The notes beneath the pieces are model-generated. The model was not told the DNA's origin and made no database searches. It saw nothing but the letters and a program-made list of their open reading frames with translations. This document shows positions 1-8,753 of a stretch of 13,955 nucleotides of DNA, in pieces (the first letter of the stretch is position 1; each line of letters starts with the position of its first letter). Position numbers and translations under genes: made by a program. This DNA comes from Haplosporangium gracile (taxonomy: Eukaryota > Mortierellomycota > Mortierellomycetes > Mortierellales > Mortierellaceae), in NCBI GenBank assembly GCA_015499985.1, contig JAAAUF010001023.1, forward strand, positions 1 through 13,955. The letters are read 5' to 3'.

Positions 1-454
1 CAACATAGTCATCCACAGACCATAATCACGTGCCATATTTTTTAAATAAGAAGCAGTGACTATTAATGGTACCAAGCCACACACCGTAAACAAATGCGTG
101 CGCTTTTTTTTTAAGACTTTCTACACTGTAAGGCTTCACACTTTTTCCTTTACCCTCTCCTCCCCTCTCCTCCCCTCTTCACCTTCACTTCTTTCTTCAA
201 ACCCTTGTTGGCCTTGCACCCCTTCAGGAATAAACAACACACAAAGGAAAACATTAAAGAAGAAAGAAGAAGCGCCTCCTCCTTTTCCTCGTCCCCCTTT
301 TTTTTTTTTTGTTTATTTCTCCCTTTTTCACACCTTCAACAAAAAGGAAAAAAGAGAGCATACACAAACAACAACAAACAACAGGACAGTAGTGGCGTCG
401 TTCTTTGTTCGTTTCCTTTCATTACATTACACATAACAACAGTTTATTACAGGA
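1..454 (+). promoter_or_regulatory. Upstream region and 5' leader of the RNA polymerase I large-subunit gene
   Basis: No gene is supported here. The stretch is A/T- and pyrimidine-rich. It holds a direct run of about 2.6 copies of a CCTCTCCTCC-like 10-mer (about 153-178), a run of 13 T (298-310), and an A/C-rich, G-poor leader (about 358-385, 'acaacaacaaacaacag') just before the start codon. Pyrimidine tracts followed by an A-rich unstructured leader are common in fungal promoters. No TATA box or transcription start can be placed with confidence. The ATG at 455 lies in the context cagga-ATG-aat, with a purine at -3. Short reading frames across this region are low-complexity and look non-coding. 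Confidence 0.55.
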
Positions 455-3400
455 ATGAATATTGCACGGCCAAACGGATCGGAGGTGACCTCTGTTGCCT
501 TCTCGTTCTATGATCCCGAGGAAGTCAAACAGATCTCCGTCAAGCAGATTGTCAACCCCGTTCTGTTCGACAACCTTAACCACCCCACCAAGGGCGGTCT
601 CTACGACCCCGCCCTCGGACCCTTCTCTAAACAGCACATGTAAGTTTTTAGTCTTGGCTTACTTTTAGTAACTTACTAGTTATTACTACTGAGAGAGACA
701 GATCAGATGGATCTATATGTGTGTGTGTGACCTGTTGTTATATCATCGCATCAGTTCATCTCATTTGAAGCTGTTGTTGATTAAGCTATCGAGCACCAGG
801 CACAGCCAGAGCTACTACAACAGTCTCAATTGAAAGGAGCAAAGAAAGTCGTTTGTTCAAGCATTGAGCACCAGGCACAACTAGATCTACTACTACCGCA
901 ACAAACGCAACAACTGCAAGCACATATGAAGCAACTGAAACTGACCGCCTGTTGTTCAATTTCTCCATTATTCTTACACAGTTGCGCGACTTGCTCGTTG
1001 GACCACTTTGCCTGTCCCGGACATTTCGGACACATCGTGCTGCCATGTCCCGTCTACAACCCTATGTTCTTCCCTCAGATGTACCAGCTCCTCCGCTCTG
1101 CCTGTTTGTTCTGCCACCAGTTCAGGATGTCCAAGTGCGAGGTACGTTCTTGCTTTGCTCATCATTGTTACTTCTAGTACCTCGATTTGGTAACCTCTGT
1201 GTGTGTGGCAAAGTGGATTAACATCGGCATTTCAATTTGACTTGATGCACTTGCAAATAGACGCATCGCTTCATCGCCAAGCTGCACTTGTTGAACAAGG
1301 GACGTTTCTTGGAGTCAAAGGAGATCGACAACATCCCCATTTCCATCAAGAAGGGCAGAAGCAAGGACGCTATGGATATCGATGGCGAAGACTCGATCTT
1401 GACAGAAGACGAATACATCGCCAACCTGGATGCCTTTGTTCAAAAGTGCCTGAAGAAGGCCGTTCACGGCCACGAGGACTATAAGACCACCGTCGTCAAC
1501 GATGAGCGCAAACGTGTCATTGCAGATTTCTACCGTCGCGCTACCGCCAAGAAAAAGTGCGAGAACTGTGCCACGTAAGAACTTCTTGCTATTTGCTTAC
1601 TGTTCTTGATCTTGCTATGTTACACGCGAAAAGCACACTGAGAAACGCTAAACTAACGTTCTTCATCTTAATGGCTTGATACAGTTTCTCGCCTTCTTAC
1701 CGCAAGGATGGATTCGCCAAGATTTTCGAAAAGCCCTTGACCAATAAGCAGAAACTCTACAACACAGCCCAAGGACGCCGGGAGGCTAACCTCTTGACTC
1801 CCGCCAAGAAGGCCGTTGCCAGCGACTCCGAGTCTGCCTCAGAACACACTGAGGACGAGGACGAGGATGAAGATGACGATGCCCACATGTCATCAGAGTC
1901 AGACGGAGACAAAAAGAAGGAGGCCAAGAAGACCGCCAAGAAGGGCAAGGAGGCCAAGCCTAAAAAGTCAAGGAACATCATCGACAGCGATGACGAGGAA
2001 GGCATGGAGATCAAGGACAACAATAAGTTCTTGACATCCCTTCACATCCAGAGCACCCTCCAGCGTCTCTTTGAAGTCGAGCAGCAGATGTGTGCCCTCC
2101 TCTATGGCGCTAACGGCCCTCAGATGGCAAAGAGGACTAACGACAAAGTCTCTGCCTCCATCTTCTTCATCGAGATCCTCCCCGTCGCCCCCACCCGTTT
2201 CCGTCCCGCCTCCGTCATGGGTGATAAGCTGTTTGAGAACCCCCAGAACGAGCACTTGGGCAAGATTCTCAACACCTGCGAGCGCATCCGCGACTTGACC
2301 AGCACCGAGAAGATTGACAAAGCTGACTCTGCCAAAGCTGCAAAGACCAACACCTTCAAGTACTTGATCGATGCCTGGATCCAGCTTCAGCACGATGTCA
2401 ACTCGCTTATCGATTCGACTAAGAACCCCACGATCATGCGCGGCGGCAAGTTGCCTCCCGCAGGTATTCGCCAGGGTTTGGAGAAGAAGGAAGGTCTGTT
2501 CCGTAAGCATATGATGGGTAAGCGTGTCAACTACGCTGCCCGTTCCGTCATCTCGCCCGACGTCAACATTGAGACCAACGAGATCGGTATCCCTCCCGTC
2601 TTCGCTACCAAGCTCACCTATCCCGAGCCCGTCACTCACTACAACGTCAAGGAGATGAGACGCGCCGTCATTAACGGTCCCTCCAAGTGGCCAGGAGCAG
2701 CCTACGTTCAGCACGAGGATGGCGCCCTTTCCTCCCTTGCCAACCTTTCGATGGAGTCCAGGATTGCTCTGGCCAACCAGCTTTTGACCCCTCAGGATAA
2801 CCACAGCGGTGTCTCGACCACTTCCCCTTACCCTACTCGCACCCAGCCCACCAACAAGAAAGTCTACCGCCATCTCCGCAATGGTGATCTCTTGCTTTTG
2901 AACCGTCAGCCCACTCTTCACAAACCTTCAATCATGGCTCACAAGGCCCGTATCCTGCCTGGCGAGCGCACCATTCGTATGCACTATGCCAACTGTAACA
3001 CCTACAACGCTGATTTCGATGGAGACGAGATGAACGTCCATTTCCCCCAAAACGAGATCGCAAGGGCCGAGGCCAAGTTGATCGCCAACACCGACTCGCA
3101 GTACTTGGTCCCTACCTCCGGTGCCCCTCTTCGTGGTTTGATTCAGGATCACGTTGTCGCCGGTGTCTGGATGACCCTCCGTGGCACCTTCTTTGACCGT
3201 GAGGAGTACCAGCACTTGCTCTACGGTTCCCTCCGTCCCGAGATTGATAACACCGGTAACGGCAAGATTTTGACCCTCCCTCCCTCCATCTGGAAGCCCG
3301 TTCCCCTCTGGACTGGAAAGGATGTCATCACCGCCATTCTTCACAACTTGACCATCGGTCGCCCCCCGCTCAACATGACCGCCGGTGCCCAGGTCAAGGC

Positions 3401-6400
3401 CCAGTACTTTGGTAAGGGAGGCGAGGAGGAGTCGATTGTTCAGATCATGGACGGCGTTCTTGTGACCGGTGTCCTCGACAAGGCTCAGTTCGGAGCAAAG
3501 TCGTTTGGTTTGGTTCACAGCTGCTATGAGATCTACGGAGGAGATATTGCTGGCAAGTTGCTCAGTATCTTTGGCCGTCTCTTCACCCGCTGGACCCAGC
3601 GCTGGGCCTTCACTTGTCGTATGGATGATCTGCGCCTCACCCCCGAAGGTGACAAGTGGCGCCGTGACCTCCAGAACGGCGGCAAGGAGATTGGCACCAA
3701 GGCTCAGCTCAAGTACGCCAAGATGGAGTGCACTGTCGACCAGTTGAAGGGCAGCAGGAAGCTTCAGAGGGACTTCAAGAGCAAGCTCGAGGTTGTCTTG
3801 CGCTCTGACGAGCAGCTGGCTGGTTTGGATGCCACCATGAAGTCGGCCGTCAACGAGCTCACCACCTCTGTCCAGAATGCCTGTATTCCCAACGGCTTGG
3901 TAATTATTTTTTTGTTGTTTATTAGCATGTGTTGTTGGTGCGTTAGTGTCATTTGATATGTTCATTAACGCTTTTTTGCGCTTTGCTATTTTAAATGTAA
4001 ATAGTTGAAGAAGTTCCCCCACAACAACATGCAGGCCATGACAGTGTCTGGTGCCAAGGGATCGTATGTCAACGTCACCCAGATTTCCTGCGCTCTCGGT
4101 CAGCAAGAGTTGGAGGGTCGCCGTGTGCCCATCATGGTCTCTGGAAAGTCGCTTCCTTCGTTCGCACCTTTCGATTCGTCTGCCCGTGCCGGAGGTTATA
4201 TTGCTGGTCGTTTCTTGACCGGTATCCGTCCCCAGGAGTACTACTTCCATTGCATGGCCGGAAGAGAGGGTCTTATCGATACCGCCGTCAAGACCTCGCG
4301 TTCCGGATACTTGCAGAGATGTTTGATCAAGCACTTGGAGGGTCTCAAGGTCGGCTACGACCAGACTGTCCGCGACTCGGATGGCTCGATCTTGCAATTC
4401 CACTATGGTGAGGATTCGCTCGATGTCATCAAGCAGGCCCACATCAACCAGTTCAAGTTCAGTGCCGAGAACTCGTTGGCCCTTATTGCCAAGTACAGAC
4501 CCGCCCAGGTCCTTCCTTTGCTGGACCAGGAAGAGGCCCTCAACCACAACAGACGCGTTGCACGCAAGCCCCACAAGTACGACCCCACCCTCAGCTTGTA
4601 CTCGCCCAGCTCCTATGTCGGAGCCGTCAGCGAAGCTTTTGAGAAGAAGTTGAACGACTATGTCGACAAGAACCCCGACGGCATCATCCAAAGCGCCGAT
4701 GGCACTGTCAACAAGACCTCCGAGCGTTATAAGGGCCTGGACAAGAGAAAGTTCAAGGCCATGATGTACCTCCGCTACATGAACTCGCTCGTCGAGCCCG
4801 GTGAGGCTGTCGGTTTGCTCGCCGCCCAGGGTGTTGGTGAGCCTTCGACCCAGATGACGCTCAACACTTTCCATTTCGCCGGATTCGGAGCCAAGAACGT
4901 TACACTCGGTATTCCCCGTCTTCGTGAGATCGTCATGACTGCCTCGACCAAGCTCAAGACCCCCACCATGACCTTGAACATCAAGCCCGGTGTCACCGAG
5001 AGCCAGCTCCAGTCGTTCTGCCAGGACACCTCCCGCCTCACCCTTGCCCAGTTGATCGATAACGTCCAGGTCACTGAGCGTCTGATCTCCAAGTCAGCTG
5101 CTACCAACCACAAGCGCCACAAAGTCTTTGCTATCCGCTTGAACCTCTTCCGCGAGGACGAGTATCTTTCCGAGTATGGAGTGTCTGCCGAGGATGTCGA
5201 GTCGGTCATTGAGTCTCAGTTTGTCAAGAAACTCGAGGCCACCATCTTGAAGGATCTCCGCCGCGGTCGCATCGGCCGCAAGACCAAGGGTGCCAGCCCC
5301 GACGATGTTGGCAAGGGTAAGAAAGTCAGCTCCTCTAGATCTGATGACTTTGACGCCCCCAAGGCCGGCCCTGTCAACGGTGGCGACGACAGCGATGATG
5401 AGGATGAAGAGGACAGCGATAACGAGGGCTTGGATGGCGATGCTTCGGCAGAAAAGTCTTCCAAGCGCTCCAAGCAGCAGGCTTCGTACGAAGAGCCCGA
5501 CTCGGATGACGAAGAGGTGATCAAGTCTGCCGACAAGGCCCAGAAGGAGCTCGATGGTGAGGATTCGGATGTCGATTCCGATGAGAGCGCCGACAGCGAG
5601 GATGAAGTCGAAGATGAGGCTGACAAGCGCAAGCGTCAGGCCCGTGAGTCGAAGCAGGCTGCCGTCCGTGAGAAGAAGAACGCCGAGAACCGCCGCGACC
5701 GCGAGGATCGCATCTTGGCCAAGAGCCCTTATGTCAAGAATTACTCGTTCGATACTGAGCAGGGATCGTGGTGTGAGATCGAGATGCACTTCCCCGCCGA
5801 TACCAAGAAGCTGCTGATGGTCAACCTTGTCAGCGCTGTCGCCCCTACCTGCATCCTCCACGAAATCAAGGGTATCGACCGCGTTTTCATGTCGGAGGAC
5901 GAGAAGGGCACCCCCCAGATTGCCACCGAGGGTGTAAACTTGAAGGGTATCTGGGAGTACGCCGACTTGATCGACGTCAACTCGATCTACTCCAACGACA
6001 TTGGCGCCATCTTGAGGACGTATGGTGTTGAGGCTGCCCGCATGGCCATCATTCAAGAAATCAGTGGAGTTTTCGGTGCCTATGGTATCGACGTCGACCG
6101 TCGCCACTTGACCCTCATCGCCGACTACATGGTACGCATTCTTGTTTTGTTTTTTTTGTAGAGCAGCAAAACTTTGATTATTTTTTGCAAATGATTCTAA
6201 CTGTGTAATTAATTTGCTTCGAAATATAGACCTTCGAGAGTGGATTCAAGCCATTCAACCGTATGGGTATCGAGTCATCAACGTCGCCCTTCTTGAAGAT
6301 GTCGTTCGAGCGTACGTGTCACTTCTTGACCCAGGCCACTCTTCACGGAGATTTCGATGGTCTGGAGTCGCCCTCTGCCCGCATTGTGATGGGTAAGGTC

Positions 6401-6466
6401 GTCGAGGGAGGCACAGGAGCATTCGATGTGATGCAGCCCTTGATTCCCGAGTCCAACACTGCATAA
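455..6466 (+). CDS. RPA190: DNA-directed RNA polymerase I subunit RPA1 (largest subunit, A190), six exons
   Basis: This is the largest catalytic subunit of nucleolar RNA polymerase I, which transcribes the 35S/45S rRNA precursor. Proposed exons are 455-639, 982-1141, 1261-1574, 1685-3899, 4005-6131 and 6230-6466. All junctions are GT...AG and the phases agree, giving 5238 nt and 1745 residues (yeast A190 has 1664). The start was chosen because MNIARPNGSEVTSVAF aligns with the known A190 N-terminus. Visible in order: zinc site C63-x2-C66-x6-C73-x2-H76; second zinc pair C103/C106 with C215/C218; an acidic then lysine-rich insert at about 266-325; switch/rudder region KRVNYAARSVISPD (from about 499); catalytic NADFDGD 661-667 (Mg-binding D663, D665, D667); bridge helix around CMAGREGLIDTAVKTS (1041-1056); trigger-loop region around AAQGVGEPSTQMTLNTFHFAG, about 1231-1251; an acidic loop at 1419-1498 at the place of yeast A190's DNA-mimicking loop; and C-terminal core GIESSTSPFLKMSFE. 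There is no Rpb1-type heptad tail, which separates it from Pol II. The gene looks intact and functional. Confidence 0.97.
640..981 (+). other. Intron 1 of RPA190, unusually long for this gene
   Basis: The donor gtaagt follows codon phase 2 after ...CAGCAC-AT, and the acceptor is cttacacag. Splicing restores isoleucine followed directly by the CATC zinc motif, which fixes the boundary. At 342 nt it is about three times the length of the other introns: 1142-1260 (119 nt), 1575-1684 (110 nt), 3900-4004 (105 nt) and 6132-6229 (98 nt). It contains an imperfect internal duplication, listed separately. Likely branch-point sequences are visible in others, for example actaac in intron 3 and ttctaac in intron 5. 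Confidence 0.9.
791..893 (+). repeat. Imperfect direct duplication inside intron 1
   Basis: A 28-nt segment starting gagcaccaggcaca at 791-818 recurs at 866-893 with 25 of 28 positions identical. Weaker similarity extends about 17 nt upstream of both copies (gttgttgattaagc against gtcgtttgttcaagc). The unit is therefore about 75 nt long. It probably explains part of the intron's extra length. No function is evident. Confidence 0.75.
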
Positions 6467-6586
6467 GGAAGGATGATGGAGTAGGAGTAGAAGTAGAAGA
6501 AGTACAGAGTAGCATAGCATGCATTATTAGACAAAAAGCATCAAAAACAAAACATTATTACCACATACGCACATACAACCCCCCAG

Positions 6587-6592
6587 AATAAA
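6587..6592 (+). terminator. Probable polyadenylation signal of RPA190 (AATAAA)
   Basis: AATAAA lies 121 nt after the TAA stop (6464-6466), followed by a T-rich stretch (tatcatttttttgc). The 3' region is short because the next gene converges from the other strand with its stop at 6643-6645. The position fits an mRNA 3' end at about 6600-6620. This is inferred from motif and spacing only. Confidence 0.5.
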
Positions 6593-6641
6593 TATCATTT
6601 TTTTGCATTTCATTTGGCCTGTTCAGGAACAATCGCTTGTC

Positions 6642-6647
6642 TTTATT
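6642..6647 (-). terminator. AATAAA overlapping the stop codon of the convergent F-box/LRR gene
   Basis: On the minus strand the gene ends ...ATC TTT AAA TAA AGAC, so the AATAAA hexamer includes the stop codon. A cleavage site 10-30 nt downstream would leave an extremely short 3' UTR. Some other signal may be used instead; no second minus-strand AATAAA was seen in the 176-bp gap. Confidence 0.3.
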
Positions 6648-8580
6648 TAAAGATGATCTTGGGTCGAAGGGGGTGCATGTGCTCGCGAAGGAGCTGCTTC
6701 TGCTTAGCATACGCTCTACCTGAAGTTTTATCGTCTGCAACCCCACGAAGCACTCTCAGTTGAGGCCAGTTGACCGCCATCCATTCAATCTCCAACCTCC
6801 CAATCCGGTGATCCAAGCCCTCAAACCCAAACTCTTCCAGATTCTTCAATGTCGAAAGCAGATCCAGTCCTGAAGCCAGCGAGAACTCGAGTGTGCCCGG
6901 GATGGGATCGTCATAGCTCCAGCGCCAGACAGGGTCGGGTCCCTGTGAGTAGAGGATTAGTCTATAAAAGTCGTGGAACTCGAATCCAAGAATGAGGCGG
7001 CGGAGGTGTGTCAGTTGTGCGAGTTGGTCGTAGATTTGGTGGTGCAGTTTTTGTAATGTTTGAATATTAATCCTTGCTTCTGCGGCCTCAGCTTCTTCTT
7101 CCTGCTTAGATTCGAGGTTGTCCTGGATGAAAGCTGGAGACGGTGAGAGGGAGTCTACGGGTTGAGTGTCCGGCACTATCCGTTCCTGCTCTGTCAGTCG
7201 TGGGAGTCCAATGATCTGACAACGAAGAGTTCTTAGCTGTGGACAGATCCAGCCTTCAACAGCATGCGGATCTAAATGAACATCGATTGCCAGTTTGATC
7301 CCGTTGATAGCACGCAATTGAGGACAGGATTTAAGAAAGAGCGTTGGGATGTTGTTGTCGGTATTGCGCTGGTGGTCTGAGAAGATACTTGACGGGTCCA
7401 TAGTCTCGCCCACTTGTTCCAGAAAAGGACAGAACTTGATCGCCGTAAATGCAATCTCTCGCGTCAGTCCTGTCACAAAGAGTCTGTTCAGACTAGGCCA
7501 CCAGGGTAAGAAGGCCTTCAAGGTCTCGACGTCCGCTCCTTGTCTGGTTTTCTCGAGAAAGAAAGTCTGTAGGTTGCTAGGTGAGGAGAGTATAGGGTCG
7601 ATGAAAGCTTTTAACTTCTCGATCTGGGCTGATAAGGTGGTGACAGGTAAGGATGATTTTCCAGAGTAAAGTCGCATCTCCTCCAGTCCAGGAATTCGCT
7701 CCAGCAAAGTCGCCATTCTCAAGGGGGACATGTATCCCTTGCACTCGACCAATCGCAGACCCAGGAACAAAGTCGTGAGTGTGTGTCGATAGTTGAGATT
7801 GAGAGACGTCCTGAACCGCAGCAGCTTTGGCTGCGCGACAAGCAACAGGTTCAAGTCGACCTCATAGTCATCCATCGCCAGATCGACCAGTCTGTTCAAC
7901 GAACCCACGGTCTCATAAAAGAATGTCTCCTGAGCAAGTCCATCCATCCACTGCGGCATTCTACGGATGTCTAAGGAACGCAGGCCCAGGTTCTGTCGGA
8001 TGAGCAACCAGTACTGCTGCACAGCTAACCAGTCAATCTGCTGCTGTCGCTCTGACCGGTCATTGGACCAAGCCTCCTTCAAGTCTGCACCTTCCTTAAA
8101 GGTAGGCGATAGAAAGAGTCCCGGCTTGACTGCATACGATCTCTCTACAGGGATCCCGCGCTTCTCCAACACCTCCCGCTTGGTATCATAGAACAACGCA
8201 TGAATCCTCAACGAGACCAACTTTGAACAGGCTCCACCCTCAAAAGCTGCAGAAATGAGTACCTTCCAGGTGATGGAGAGTTCGCGAATGTGGTGTCCAT
8301 ATTTGACAAAGATGCCCATCACCCATTGCGTGTCGTGTTCGCCTGTCTCCTCCTCGGAGTCGTGTTTTTTCGAGGTAGTGTTTCCAGGAGTAGAGAGTAT
8401 CGTCAATGGTGTGCCAGAGGGAGGGAGAGAGGGCAGAGTACCAGAGTGAGGAGACTTGGACACAGGAGAGGAGCTGGGGCGGGGTGAGATAGCTCCCGAC
8501 GACTGTGCCTAGTTCGTGAATGTGGAATATGGTACTTGCTGGCTGTTGTTATTGTTGTTTTGTTGGGAGGTTTGTGGCAT
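6643..8580 (-). pseudogene. F-box-like/LRR protein gene (copy 1), F-box and LRR body in different frames
   Basis: F-box/LRR proteins usually recruit substrates to SCF ubiquitin ligases, the F-box binding Skp1 and the LRRs binding the target; that role is family knowledge, not shown here. One frame is open from 8463 to the TAA at 6643-6645, with its first in-frame ATG at 8317-8319. It encodes irregular leucine-rich repeats and a C-terminal block with LEEFGFEGLDHRIG and EIEWMAVNWPQLRVLRG. Codons just upstream (about 8371-8548) encode a clear F-box-like segment in another frame: HELGTVVGSYLTPPQLL, then VSSLWYSALSPSLWHTIDD, then TLYSWKHYLEK. The frames join at a six-base homopolymer (8365-8370, T on +); one base fewer would give WKHYLEKHDSEE in continuous frame, as the neighbouring paralogue predicts. 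Upstream, the F-box frame has a TAA at 8549-8551 and no ATG after it. A plausible start (ATG at 8578-8580, Q/N-rich) lies in the LRR frame, which then meets a TAG at 8509-8511. So either two frame breaks or an unseen 5' exon. Family call about 0.85 sure; pseudogene status less so, as a sequence error is possible. Confidence 0.7.
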
Positions 8581-8740
8581 ATATATGTGTGTGCTTTGTT
8601 GTATGAAGGTGGAGTGGAGTGAAATGAGATAACAAAGAAGGCAAAGACCATCCTTTGTGGTTGTGAGTATCCTTTTCACTCGCCTTCATGGGCAGGCTTA
8701 AGGGGACAAGATTTGATTATTGAACCATACCTTTCAATCA

Positions 8741-8746
8741 TTTATT
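8741..8746 (-). terminator. AATAAA signal just downstream of F-box/LRR copy 2
   Basis: On the minus strand AATAAA follows the TGA stop (8754-8756) within about 10 nt, inside a short A/T-rich stretch (cggataaataaatg). Like copy 1, this paralogue has its signal almost at the stop codon, so the arrangement may be inherited from their common ancestor. Motif evidence only. Confidence 0.4.
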
Positions 8747-8753
8747 TATCCGA

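Noticed and set aside
2928..4874. Minus-strand open frame of 648 codons opposite RPA190, open even across intron 4
   Set aside because: Antisense shadow of a highly codon-biased gene: C-ending sense codons suppress stops on the other strand. The product is an L/V/G/D-rich composition with no domain. The 317- and 337-codon antisense frames (1968-2921, 5094-6107) have the same cause.
8577..8588. TATATAT sequence read as a TATA box for F-box/LRR copy 1
   Set aside because: It directly abuts the candidate ATG at 8578-8580, leaving no room for a transcription start between them.
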